Below the pieces are notes generated by a model that worked only from the letters and a program-made list of their open reading frames with translations, searched no databases and was not told the origin of the DNA. 64,000 nt of DNA from Pseudomonadota bacterium (GTDB lineage: Bacteria > Pseudomonadota > Alphaproteobacteria > Rhizobiales > Rhizobiaceae), in assembly GCA_020161665.1 (NCBI GenBank), contig JAIUPA010000016.1, forward strand, positions 98,290 through 162,289, written 5' to 3'. The position numbers and the translations under genes were made by a program. This document shows positions 29,012 through 37,894 of the stretch, one piece after another. How positions within the stretch are numbered: position 1 is the first letter of the stretch; each line of letters starts with the position of its first letter.

Positions 29012-29368
29012 ATGATCCGCAAACTGGCTAATCTTTTCATCCTGTTGCCGGTTGGCATTCTGCTCGTCGTGCTTTCGGTTGCCAATCGTCAGTCGGTGTC
29101 GCTGGCCCTGAACCCCTTCCGCCCGGACGATACGCAGCTCGCCGTTCAGGCGCCCTTCTTCGTGTTCCTTTTCGCTGCCCTGATGCTGGGCATGGTTCTC
29201 GGTTCGCTGGCCACCTGGTTCAAGCAGGGCCGCCATCGCAAGCAGGCCCGCGTTCAGAGCCGCGAGGCGGCCAAGTGGCAGGCCGAGGCCGATACCCACA
29301 AGACCCGCGCCGAGGAACTCACCGCGCAGGTTACGTCCTCTTCCGCGCCGCAGCTTCCGGCCCGCTGA
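29012..29368 (+). CDS. LapA-domain (DUF1049) membrane protein
   Basis: 118 residues from the ATG at 29012 (GAGGAGG upstream). Two membrane helices (about 8-24 and 46-67) are followed by a basic, Gln/Ala-rich cytoplasmic tail likely to be a coiled coil. The pattern fits LapA/YciS proteins; the E. coli homologue LapA works with LapB in control of LPS synthesis through LpxC turnover. No lapB is next to it here. Function in this organism is inferred only from the family. Confidence 0.82.
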   Translation: MIRKLANLFILLPVGILLVVLSVANRQSVSLALNPFRPDDTQLAVQAPFFVFLFAALMLGMVLGSLATWFKQGRHRKQARVQSREAAKWQAEADTHKTRAEELTAQVTSSSAPQLPAR

Positions 29369-29507
29369 ACACTGATCACGTCCCGGATATCACGTCCTTC
29401 GGGGGCTTTGACCTTCCCAGCCATGATGATAAAGCAGGCGATGGTATCAACATGCGCCTGCTGCGCCGGATGGACCGCGGCATTGGCAACAGAATTCGGG
29501 TGAAGGC

Positions 29508-30653
29508 GTGAAGGACAAGGACCGTCGCAAGACGCAGAAACCGGCGGGCCGTTCGGGCAATAGTGACGCGCCACGCGCTGGCAAGCCGAAGCCGCCATTC
29601 AAGAAGCCGTCATCTGGCGTAAACGGCCCCGCCCGTGCTGCGCGGCCTGCCGCACGCCGTCCCGAGCGCGCTGCCGAAGTTGAAGAACGTCTCGTCACCG
29701 AGGAAGCCGCAGCATTGACCGTGACCCGCCGTCAGGGCGAGCGTCCGGCCGAGCGCGTTCCGGTCATCCTCGAAACCACGGGGTCCGATGGTTTCCGCCT
29801 GATCGATAGCGGAAACGGCGAAAAGCTCGAACAATACGGCCCCTATCGCATTGTGCGCCCCGAGGCGCAGGCGATTTGGCCGAAATCGCTGCCGGATCAT
29901 GTCTGGCAACGGGTTGATGCGGTGTTCACCGGCGATACGGACGAGGACGGTATGGGCCGCTGGCGTTTCCCGCGCGAAGCGCTGGGCGAAACCTGGCCGC
30001 TGGAGCTGCTGGGCGTTGATTTCCTTGGTCGCTTTACCTCCTTCCGCCATGTCGGCGTGTTCCCGGAACAGCTCGCTCACTGGAGCTGGATGAAGAACGA
30101 GATCGAGCAAGCCAAGCGCCCGCTGAAGGTTTTGAACCTCTTTGGCTATACCGGCGTTGCCTCGCTGGTGGCCGCTGCCGCCGGTGCGGAAGTGACCCAT
30201 GTCGACGCCTCCAAGAAGGCGATTGGCTGGGCACGCGAAAATCAGGCCCTGTCGCGTCTCGATCGTGCCCCGATCCGCTGGATCTGCGAGGATGCGATGA
30301 AGTTCATCCAGCGCGAAGCCCGTCGCGGCAGTCGCTACGACATCATCCTCACCGACCCGCCGAAATTCGGTCGCGGGCCGAATGGCGAGGTCTGGCACCT
30401 CTTCGAACACCTGCCGCTGATGCTGGACCTCTGCCGCGAAATTCTCGCACCCAAGGCCCATGGTCTGGTGCTGACAGCCTACTCCATCCGCGCCAGCTTC
30501 TATTCCATGCATGAACTGATGCGCGAAACCATGCGCGGTCGCGGCGGCGTGGTGGAATCGGGCGAACTTGTCATCCGTGAGGCGGGGGTCGATGGCGATA
30601 CAGCCGGCCGCGTCCTGTCCACGTCTCTCTTCAGCCGCTGGGTGCCGAAATGA
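29508..30653 (+). CDS. RlmI/RlmK-like class I rRNA methyltransferase
   Basis: 381 residues from GTG at 29508; there is no in-frame ATG upstream before the stop at 29430. The first ~75 residues are Lys/Arg/Pro/Ala-rich and look disordered. The catalytic part has motif I NLFGYTGVASLVAAAAGAE, the acidic loop HVDASKKAIGWARENQ, and DIILTDPPKFGRGPNGE (motif IV DPPKF), typical of the Methyltrans_SAM (PF10672-type) group that modifies 23S rRNA bases. Its stop overlaps the start of the next RNA methyltransferase (ATGA). Confidence 0.85.
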   Translation: MKDKDRRKTQKPAGRSGNSDAPRAGKPKPPFKKPSSGVNGPARAARPAARRPERAAEVEERLVTEEAAALTVTRRQGERPAERVPVILETTGSDGFRLIDSGNGEKLEQYGPYRIVRPEAQAIWPKSLPDHVWQRVDAVFTGDTDEDGMGRWRFPREALGETWPLELLGVDFLGRFTSFRHVGVFPEQLAHWSWMKNEIEQAKRPLKVLNLFGYTGVASLVAAAAGAEVTHVDASKKAIGWARENQALSRLDRAPIRWICEDAMKFIQREARRGSRYDIILTDPPKFGRGPNGEVWHLFEHLPLMLDLCREILAPKAHGLVLTAYSIRASFYSMHELMRETMRGRGGVVESGELVIREAGVDGDTAGRVLSTSLFSRWVPK

Positions 30654-31495
30654 CTGAACAGTACAAGGGCCGTGTCGGGCAGGTGAAGGAAGTCACCAGC
30701 CTTGCCAATCCCATCGTCAAGGACATCAAGGCGCTGATGAACAAGAAGGCGCGCGAGGAAACGGGCAGTTTCATCGCCGAGGGCCTGAAACTGATCATCG
30801 ACGCGCTGGAACTGGGCTGGACGATCCGCACGCTGATCTATTCCAAGGCCGCCAAGGGCAAGCCTCTGGTGGAAAAGGTTGCGGCGAAAACCGTGGCTTC
30901 GGGCGGTCTGGTGCTGGAAGTGTCCGAAAAGGTCATGGCCTCCATCGTGCGCCGCGATAATCCGCAAATGGTGGCGGGCGTGTTTGAGCAGCGCTGGCGG
31001 CCGCTTGCCGATGTGAAGCCCCAAAAGGGCGAAACCTATGTGGCGCTCGACCGCGTGCGCGACCCCGGCAATCTCGGCACCATTATCCGCACCGCCGATG
31101 CGGTGGGTGCCTCCGGCGTCATTCTGGTTGGCGATTGCACAGACCCCTTCGCGGTGGAAACGGTGCGCGCCACCATGGGCTCGGTCTTTGCCATGCCGGT
31201 GTCGCGAGCAACGGTCGACGAATTCATCGCCTGGCGCAAGGGCGCTGGCGTCAACGTCGTCGCCACGCATCTGGCGGGCTCCGTCGACTATCGCACCGTC
31301 GATTACGCCCAGAAGCCAGTCGTCGTGCTGATGGGCAACGAGCAGTCCGGCCTGCCGGAAGAACTGGCCACCAAGGCCGATACGCGGGTACGCATCCCGC
31401 AGGAGGGCCGTGCCGATTCGCTCAATCTTGCGATTGCCACGGCCGTGATGCTGTATGAGGCGCGTCGCCACCTGCTGAAACTCGACAGGGGTTGA
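30650..31495 (+). CDS. TrmH/SpoU-family RNA 2'-O-methyltransferase
   Basis: 281 residues. An N-terminal substrate-binding domain (about 15-95) precedes the SPOUT knot domain with motif 1 [18 protein letters not shown], motif 2 [13 protein letters not shown] and motif 3 [18 protein letters not shown]. It should methylate a ribose 2'-O of tRNA or 23S rRNA. It is translationally coupled to the preceding methyltransferase through an ATGA overlap, and lspA starts 2 bp after its stop. Confidence 0.92.
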   Translation: MTEQYKGRVGQVKEVTSLANPIVKDIKALMNKKAREETGSFIAEGLKLIIDALELGWTIRTLIYSKAAKGKPLVEKVAAKTVASGGLVLEVSEKVMASIVRRDNPQMVAGVFEQRWRPLADVKPQKGETYVALDRVRDPGNLGTIIRTADAVGASGVILVGDCTDPFAVETVRATMGSVFAMPVSRATVDEFIAWRKGAGVNVVATHLAGSVDYRTVDYAQKPVVVLMGNEQSGLPEELATKADTRVRIPQEGRADSLNLAIATAVMLYEARRHLLKLDRG

Positions 31496-31497
31496 GC

Positions 31498-31986
31498 ATG
31501 GAGAGGAAGCCCGTTCTCTCCCGCCCGCCGGTTGCCATCGCCATCATCATTCTGGCGCTGGTGCTTGACCAGTTCATCAAATGGGCGGTCGAGGCCTATC
31601 TGCCCTTGCAGGAGGATGTGCCGCTCCTTCCGTTCCTGGCGCTATACCGCACCTATAATCTTGGCGTCGCCTTCTCGATGCTGGATCATATGAGCGGCTG
31701 GTTCATCGTCGGCATGCGTCTCCTCATCGTAGGCTTCGTGCTGTGGCTTTGGCGCAAGACCCCACCCGAACAGCAGCTGGCGCATCTGGGTTTCGCCCTT
31801 GTCGTGTCGGGCGCGCTCGGCAATATCATCGACCGTTTCGTCTATGGCCACGTCATCGATTACGTGCTGTTCCATACGCCGTCCTGGTCCTTTGCCGTCT
31901 TCAATCTGGCCGATGCCTGCATCACGGTCGGGGCCGGTTTCATCCTGCTGAACGAGTTCTTGGGGACGAAAAAGCGGGATCGCTAA
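31498..31986 (+). CDS. lspA: Lipoprotein signal peptidase (SPase II)
   Basis: 162 residues from the ATG at 31498, with AGGGG upstream. Four membrane helices and the two catalytic aspartates in ALGNIIDR and FNLADACI identify LspA, which cleaves prolipoprotein signal peptides ahead of the lipid-modified Cys. Its partner Lnt is encoded at 54370. It begins 2 bp after the TrmH-like gene. Confidence 0.96.
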   Translation: MERKPVLSRPPVAIAIIILALVLDQFIKWAVEAYLPLQEDVPLLPFLALYRTYNLGVAFSMLDHMSGWFIVGMRLLIVGFVLWLWRKTPPEQQLAHLGFALVVSGALGNIIDRFVYGHVIDYVLFHTPSWSFAVFNLADACITVGAGFILLNEFLGTKKRDR

Positions 31987-32041
31987 AATTGTAGCAATCC
32001 AAAAAACCGGATCGGAATATCCCCGGATGTAGGGTCGCGTC

Positions 32042-34438
32042 ATGACCGACCTGACCCGACTCCAAACCCGTATCAACGAAGCCTTTTCGAAGGACACTGC
32101 CTCTGTGGCGGAGCCGCAGAAGCGCGTGACGATCACGCCCCCGCCGCTCTCGGCGGAGGCTGTTTTTGAGAGCAGGCCGATCCCGGCTGAAGCGCATAAG
32201 CGCGGCGCGTCGAACATTGGCCCGGCCCTGTTCGGCGGTGGCGCGCTGCTCGCCTCGGCAGCCGTTCTGGGCTTTGGCGGGCAGGATGTCGGCCTCAACA
32301 TCGTGTTCGGCGGTCTGGCTGCCGTCAGCCTCGGCGCGATGGTCCTGCATTTTCTGAACCGTGCCCCGAAAGCCGATGCCGTGGCCCCTGTGTCCCAGCC
32401 GGTTTTGAAGCGAACGGCCCCCGCCGTCAGCGACGCGCCGGTCAAAAGCGTTCTCGCCAAGGCCGATGAGGCAAAGCCGCAGGCTGCGCTGATCGCTCAG
32501 GATGCCGTTGAAGCCACGCCGGCTCCGCACCGCAATGGCGAAGATTCCCGCACCTATGGCACCATCCATGATGCGCTCGGCGATATCGTCGTGACGCGCG
32601 ATGTGGGTGGCCGCATTCTGGCGGCGAACGCCGTCTTCCGTGCGCTGACGGCCTGCCCGTCGCCGGAAGGTCGCACCTGCGAGGCGCTCGGTCTTGTTTT
32701 TGACGCCACCGGCAAACCCGGCCAGTTCGAGGTCGAAATCCTCTCGAATGATGGTCCGCGTTCCTTCCGCTGGCATGACGTGAAGGCCCGCGAGCCCGGC
32801 ACCGGGCGTAGCGTCATCCAGAGCGTGGCCCGTGATGTGACGGACGAACGCCTGCTGGCCCGTGCCCGCGAGGAAGCCCGCAAACGCGCCGAAGCGCAAA
32901 GCGCTGCCAAGTCGCGGATGCTGGCGACCGTCAGCCATGAGATCCGCACGCCGCTCGGCGGCATTCTCGGTCTCGCCAGCCTGCTGTCGCGCACCCGCAC
33001 CACGCCGGAACAGGAAAACTATCTGGCAGGCATCCGTCAGTCGGGCGAGGCGCTTGGCCAGCTGGTCGATGAACTGCTCGACTTCGCCGCGATTGAGGCG
33101 GGACGTTTCACGCTTCATCCCGAAAAGACGGCGCTGCGCCCCTTCGTCGAAGGCGTGGCCGAAATGCTGGCGCACCGCGCCCATGCAAAGGGCATCGAAG
33201 TGGCGGTCACCGTTGCCGCCAATGTGCCGGAAACGCTTGTCTTCGATCCGGCCCGCTTGCGTCAGGTACTCTTCAACGTCATCGGCAATGCGGTGAAATT
33301 CACCCGTCACGGTGGCGTTCTGATCAAGGCCACCTATGTTGCGGGCGAACTGGTCCTGACGGTCACCGACACCGGCCCCGGCATGACGGAAGCCGAAACC
33401 GGCTGCATCTTCGGCGAGTTCGAACAGGTTGGCGATGCCTGTGGCCGTTCTGGCGGCACGGGCCTTGGCCTCTTCATTTCGCTGCGCCTGATGAAGGCGC
33501 TCGGCGGCAATCTGAACGTCGAAAGCCGCAAGGATATCGGCAGCACCTTCGTCATCCGCCTTCCCGCATCCGCGGGTGAAGCAAAGGGCGAAGACCGCAG
33601 CCAGCGCCTTGCCGCAAGCAATGTGCTGCTGATCGCGCCTGCCGGTCCCGCCGCCGATGCCACCGTCTCGACACTGACGGAACTCGGGGCACGCTGCTGC
33701 CATCTCACCTCGGCAGAGGCCGCGGCGTCCGTCGCCGCCACGATCAATACCTACACGGATGTGATCGTCGATCATCGCCTGTCGAGCACGTTCAGCCGCA
33801 TCATGCCGGATCGTGTCCATGGTTTGGAAGAGGGGCCGCGCCGCATCTTCCTCTTCAACCCGGAAGAACGCACCGCCCGGGGTCGCGGCGATTTCGATGC
33901 ATGGCTCATTCGTCCGTTGCGCGAAAAGTCGTTGACGGAGGTCCTTTCGGGTCGTTTGCGCGGCATTGAAAAGCGCGATGCGCTGAACGACAATCGTCCG
34001 TTGCCCGGCTTTGCCGTGGCGGGTCCGAATGTCGCTCCGGCCACGGGTCTCTCGGTCCTTCTGGCGGAAGATGACCCGGTCAATGCCATGCTGGCGCGCA
34101 CCGCGCTGGAAAAGGCCGGTTACCGTGTGACCCATGTCAGCGATTTCGAAGCCGTTCGCGAAGTGGTTCTCGGCTCTGCCTTGAAGCGTCCCGATCTCTT
34201 GATCACCGATCTGCATATGCCCGGCGGTGATGGTGTGGAAATGATTGGGCGCATCCGCGCCGCTGAAAAGTCCGCAGGCATGAAGCGCATGCCGGTTCTG
34301 GTCCTGACCGCCGACCGCCGCAAGCCGGTTGTCCAGAAGGCACGCCTTTCCGGTGCCGATGGCGTGATTGACAAGCCAGCCGCCCCTGACAGGCTGGTCG
34401 AGGAGGTCAAACTCCTCTGCGCCATGGCGGAACTTTAA
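32042..34438 (+). CDS. Hybrid sensor histidine kinase/response regulator with PAS-like domain
   Basis: 798 residues. Two membrane helices (about 60-80 and 84-105) follow a Pro-rich cytoplasmic N-terminus. A PAS-like segment covers about 170-270. The HisKA domain has MLATVSHEIRTPLGG with phospho-acceptor His299; HATPase_c has N-box VIGNAVKF, TDTGPGM and GGTGLGL. A divergent receiver-like region at about 525-640 has lost the acidic pocket, and a full receiver domain at the end has LLAEDDPVN and phospho-acceptor Asp723 in LITDLHMPG. No partner regulator is adjacent. It starts 55 bp after lspA; olsB follows. Signal and output unknown. Confidence 0.9.
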   Translation: MTDLTRLQTRINEAFSKDTASVAEPQKRVTITPPPLSAEAVFESRPIPAEAHKRGASNIGPALFGGGALLASAAVLGFGGQDVGLNIVFGGLAAVSLGAMVLHFLNRAPKADAVAPVSQPVLKRTAPAVSDAPVKSVLAKADEAKPQAALIAQDAVEATPAPHRNGEDSRTYGTIHDALGDIVVTRDVGGRILAANAVFRALTACPSPEGRTCEALGLVFDATGKPGQFEVEILSNDGPRSFRWHDVKAREPGTGRSVIQSVARDVTDERLLARAREEARKRAEAQSAAKSRMLATVSHEIRTPLGGILGLASLLSRTRTTPEQENYLAGIRQSGEALGQLVDELLDFAAIEAGRFTLHPEKTALRPFVEGVAEMLAHRAHAKGIEVAVTVAANVPETLVFDPARLRQVLFNVIGNAVKFTRHGGVLIKATYVAGELVLTVTDTGPGMTEAETGCIFGEFEQVGDACGRSGGTGLGLFISLRLMKALGGNLNVESRKDIGSTFVIRLPASAGEAKGEDRSQRLAASNVLLIAPAGPAADATVSTLTELGARCCHLTSAEAAASVAATINTYTDVIVDHRLSSTFSRIMPDRVHGLEEGPRRIFLFNPEERTARGRGDFDAWLIRPLREKSLTEVLSGRLRGIEKRDALNDNRPLPGFAVAGPNVAPATGLSVLLAEDDPVNAMLARTALEKAGYRVTHVSDFEAVREVVLGSALKRPDLLITDLHMPGGDGVEMIGRIRAAEKSAGMKRMPVLVLTADRRKPVVQKARLSGADGVIDKPAAPDRLVEEVKLLCAMAEL

Positions 34439-34537
34439 ACGGAATCACATGGGGGACAGGCAAATATCCCCCGTGTCACTTTCCTGTTGCAGAGAAGTGT
34501 CATATGCCGTTTCAGGATCGAACGGGACGGACACGAT

Positions 34538-35416
34538 ATGGACGCCACGCTGCTGGAGCAGGAAAGCAAAATTGAAATCGGCGAACGCGTCGATCTCAAA
34601 CCCCGGATCTCGGTGGAAGGCGTTCTTGGCCGCATTGGCACTCTCGAAACACGACTGGCCCGAACACGGGCGGAAATCGAAGCGGCGCAAAGCCTGCGCT
34701 TCGTCGTTTTCGTGGAGGAAATGGGCGCGCGGCTTTCCCCGGAAGCGATGCGCGAACGTCGCGACTTCGACGCCTGGGATGTCATCTGCGACCATCTTCT
34801 GGTGATCGATACGGCCATTGAGGGCGATCCGGAAGACCAGATCGTTGGCACCTATCGCTTGTTGCGACAGGATGTGGCCGAACGCTGCGGCGGCTTTTAC
34901 TCGGCGCAGGAATTCGAAGTCGGCAAACTCATCGCCCGCCACCCGGACAAGCGTTTCATGGAGCTGGGCCGTTCCTGCGTGCTGCCGCAGTACCGCACGC
35001 GCCGCACGGTCGAGCTTCTGTGGCAGGGCAACTGGGCCTACGCGCTGAAATATGGCGTGGATGCCATGTTCGGTTGCGCGTCCTTCCCCGGCGTCCAGCC
35101 GGAAGCCCATGCGCTGGCGCTGTCCTTCCTGCATCACCATGCGCAAGCCAAGGATGAGTGGGCGGTTTCGGCGCTGCCGGGGTTGCACCGCTCCATGGAC
35201 ATGATGCCAACCGAGGCGCTTGATGCGCGCCGCGCGCTGGCCGTCATGCCGCCGCTCGTTAAAGGCTATCTGCGCCTTGGCGCGATGATCGGTGACGGCG
35301 CCTATGTCGATATGGCGTTTAATACCACCGACGTGCTGGTGGTCTTGCCCATTTCGGCGATCTCGGGCCGTTATGTGAACTACTACGGCGCAGGCGCCGA
35401 ACGTTTCGCCAGCTAA
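34538..35416 (+). CDS. olsB: L-ornithine N(alpha)-acyltransferase OlsB
   Basis: 292 residues from the ATG at 34538. The GNAT-fold acyltransferase domain (Acetyltransf_5) has AAQSLRFVVFVEEMGA, VGTYRLLRQ, FMELGRSCVLPQYRTRRTVELLW and a C-terminal half with FGCASFPGV. OlsB transfers a 3-hydroxyacyl chain to ornithine to make lyso-ornithine lipid, the first step in ornithine-lipid synthesis; such phosphorus-free lipids are common in Rhizobiales and in Brucella. Its partner OlsA is probably the gene at 49126. It converges with maeB. Confidence 0.88.
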   Translation: MDATLLEQESKIEIGERVDLKPRISVEGVLGRIGTLETRLARTRAEIEAAQSLRFVVFVEEMGARLSPEAMRERRDFDAWDVICDHLLVIDTAIEGDPEDQIVGTYRLLRQDVAERCGGFYSAQEFEVGKLIARHPDKRFMELGRSCVLPQYRTRRTVELLWQGNWAYALKYGVDAMFGCASFPGVQPEAHALALSFLHHHAQAKDEWAVSALPGLHRSMDMMPTEALDARRALAVMPPLVKGYLRLGAMIGDGAYVDMAFNTTDVLVVLPISAISGRYVNYYGAGAERFAS

Positions 35417-35435
35417 AACGACTATGTAAACGACA

Positions 35436-35474
35436 CGAAAAAGGCCCGCGACACGGTGAACGTATCGCGGGCCT
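35436..35474 (-). terminator. Intrinsic terminator of maeB (convergent with olsB)
   Basis: A perfect 10-bp stem (35442-35451 with 35465-35474, 13-base loop) lies between the olsB and maeB stops. On the minus strand it is followed by a T run (TTTTTC), so it chiefly serves maeB. Confidence 0.82.
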
Positions 35475-35491
35475 GATTGTTGGCGTCTGCC

Positions 35492-37780
35492 TCAGCCGTT
35501 GCAGGCGTTATAGGCGGCAATCGCGGCCAGATTGACGATGTCGCTGTCACGCGCGCCAAGCGAGGTGATCTGCACGGACTTTTCAAAGCCGAGCAGGATA
35601 GGGCCGATCACGGTCGAACCACCCAGTTCCTGCAGCATACGCGTCGAGATCGAGGCCGAATGCGTGCCCGGCATGATCAGCACATTGGCGGTATCGGAGA
35701 GGCGGCAGAAGGGATACTGCGCCAGACGCTCGGCATTGAGCGCCACATCGGCTCCCATTTCCCCGTCATATTCGAAGTCGACATCGCGACGATCCAGCTC
35801 TTCGACGGCGGCGCGCATACGGCTTGCCGTTTCGCTGACCGGGAAGCCGAAGGTGGCGTTGGAAACCAGCGCCACACGCGGCTCATAGCCCATCTGCCGG
35901 GCAAAGGCGGCAGCCGATACGGCAATATCGGCAAGCTCGTTCGAGGTCGGGCTGTCGGTCACCGAAGCATCGGCCACGAACACCGTACGGCCTCGCGAAA
36001 GTGCCATGGAAATGCCGATGACCGGGCGGCCCTCCGCTGTGTCGAGACAGCGGCGGATGTCTTTCAGCGCAGTCGAATATTTGCGCGTCGTGCCGGTCAC
36101 CAGCGCATCGGCCTCGCCCAGTGCTACCATGCAGGCGGCAAAATGGTTGCGGTCGGTGCGGATCAGGCGCTGGCAGTCGCGCATCAGGAAACCGCGACGC
36201 TGAAGGCGCGCATAGAGATAGTTGGAATAGCGCTCGATGGTCTCCGGATTGCGCGGATTGGCAATCTCGATGCCCGACCGTTCAAGCTCGATCCCGGCCT
36301 TTTCCGCCGTGGCGCGGATGGCGTTTTCGCGCCCGAGCAGAACGGCGGTGCCAAGCCCCTGATTGGCGTAGGAGAGGGCGGCGCGCAGAACCTGATCCTC
36401 TTCCGCCTCCGCAAAGACAACCCGCTTCGGGTTAGCGCGCACATGGCTGAACAGGCCTTCCAGTGACGAGGCGATCGGATCACGGCGCGCCAGAAGCGAG
36501 CGCTTGTAGGCATCGAAATCCTCAATCGGCGTCTTGGCAACGCCGCTATCCATGGCGGCCTTGGCGACAGCAGCCGGAACGGCGGCGATGAGGCGCGGAT
36601 CAAACGGCACGGGAATGATGTATTCAGGCCCAAAGCGCGGGCGCGAACCCCGGTACGCCGCAGCCACCTCATCCGGCACTTCCTCGCGTGCCAGACCGGC
36701 AATCGCCTGCACGGCGGCAATCTTCATGTCGTCATTGATCGTGGTGGCGTGAACGTCGAGCGCGCCGCGGAACATGTAGGGGAAGCAAAGCACGTTGTTG
36801 ACCTGGTTCGGATAGTCCGAACGGCCCGTGGCCATGATGGCGTCGCCCCGAATGTCGGCCACCTGTTCCGGTGTGATTTCCGGGTCCGGGTTTGCCATGG
36901 CGAAAATGATCGGATTGGCGGCCATCGAGCGGATCATGTCGGCGGTGAAGGCGCCCTTCTTCGAAAGGCCCAGAATGACATCCGCGCCCTTGATGGCGTC
37001 GGCAAGCGTGCGCGCATCCGTCTTGACCGCATGGGCGGCTTTCCACTGGTTCATGCCATCGGTGCGGCCCTGATAGATCACGCCCTTGGTGTCGCACAGC
37101 GTGATGTTTTCCGGCGCAAAGCCCATGGCCTTGATGAGTTCGATGCAGGCAATGGCCGCTGCACCTGCGCCATTGCACACCATCTTCGTGGTCTTGAGGT
37201 CGCGGCCCGTCAGTTCCAGAGCGTTGATCAAACCGGCTGTCGCGATAATTGCCGTGCCGTGCTGGTCGTCATGGAAAACCGGAATATCCATCAACTCGCG
37301 CAGGCGGCTTTCGATGATGAAGCACTCCGGCGCCTTGATGTCCTCCAGATTGATGCCGCCAAAGGACGGCCCAAGATAGCGAACGCAATTGATGAATTCG
37401 TCCACATTCTCCGTATCGACTTCGAGGTCGATGGAATCGACATCTGCGAAACGCTTGAAGAGCACGGCCTTGCCTTCCATCACCGGCTTGGAGGCCAGCG
37501 GGCCGAGATTGCCAAGGCCGAGAATGGCTGTGCCGTTGGTGATCACCGCCACCAGATTGCCGCGCGCCGTATAGAGATAAGCGCTTTCCGGGTCGGCGGC
37601 GATGGCCTTCACCGGAACGGCAACGCCCGGAGAATAGGCCAGCGAAAGGTCACGCTGCGTGGCCATCGGCTTGGTCGGTATGATTTCCAGCTTGCCGGGG
37701 CGACCCATGGCGTGGAAATGCAGCGCCTCTTGTTCGGTAACGGAGGCTGAGCCTTTGCTGGCCTTTTCAGATGCGGACAT
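35492..37780 (-). CDS. maeB: NADP-dependent malic enzyme with phosphotransacetylase-like C-terminal domain
   Basis: 762 residues, the long chimeric form. The N-terminal ~430 residues are malic enzyme: [28 protein letters not shown], the metal/substrate region [15 protein letters not shown] and the Rossmann segment [14 protein letters not shown]. Residues from about 440 are related to phosphate acetyltransferase and in known homologues regulate activity and do not transfer acetyl groups. It converts malate to pyruvate, CO2 and NADPH. It is divergent from mutS. Confidence 0.95.
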   Translation of the reverse strand: MSASEKASKGSASVTEQEALHFHAMGRPGKLEIIPTKPMATQRDLSLAYSPGVAVPVKAIAADPESAYLYTARGNLVAVITNGTAILGLGNLGPLASKPVMEGKAVLFKRFADVDSIDLEVDTENVDEFINCVRYLGPSFGGINLEDIKAPECFIIESRLRELMDIPVFHDDQHGTAIIATAGLINALELTGRDLKTTKMVCNGAGAAAIACIELIKAMGFAPENITLCDTKGVIYQGRTDGMNQWKAAHAVKTDARTLADAIKGADVILGLSKKGAFTADMIRSMAANPIIFAMANPDPEITPEQVADIRGDAIMATGRSDYPNQVNNVLCFPYMFRGALDVHATTINDDMKIAAVQAIAGLAREEVPDEVAAAYRGSRPRFGPEYIIPVPFDPRLIAAVPAAVAKAAMDSGVAKTPIEDFDAYKRSLLARRDPIASSLEGLFSHVRANPKRVVFAEAEEDQVLRAALSYANQGLGTAVLLGRENAIRATAEKAGIELERSGIEIANPRNPETIERYSNYLYARLQRRGFLMRDCQRLIRTDRNHFAACMVALGEADALVTGTTRKYSTALKDIRRCLDTAEGRPVIGISMALSRGRTVFVADASVTDSPTSNELADIAVSAAAFARQMGYEPRVALVSNATFGFPVSETASRMRAAVEELDRRDVDFEYDGEMGADVALNAERLAQYPFCRLSDTANVLIMPGTHSASISTRMLQELGGSTVIGPILLGFEKSVQITSLGARDSDIVNLAAIAAYNACNG

Positions 37781-37894
37781 GATGACTTCCCGGATTCTGT
37801 GGGCAGTCCCCTGAGCTTGGGGGCTTTATCTTGTTTTGGCAGGGGCACACCGATAAGGTCGCAAGCCTTTCCACGCAATAAAAAAACCGCGCCT

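Noticed and set aside
31940..34216. A 758-codon open frame antisense to the hybrid kinase gene (and similar long antisense frames at 14166-16052, 8857-10689, 17720-19585, 37826-39481, 53533-55695)
   Set aside because: They mirror strongly recognisable genes on the other strand, have no family motifs, and are rich in His/Arg/Gly as expected from the complement of GC-rich codons.
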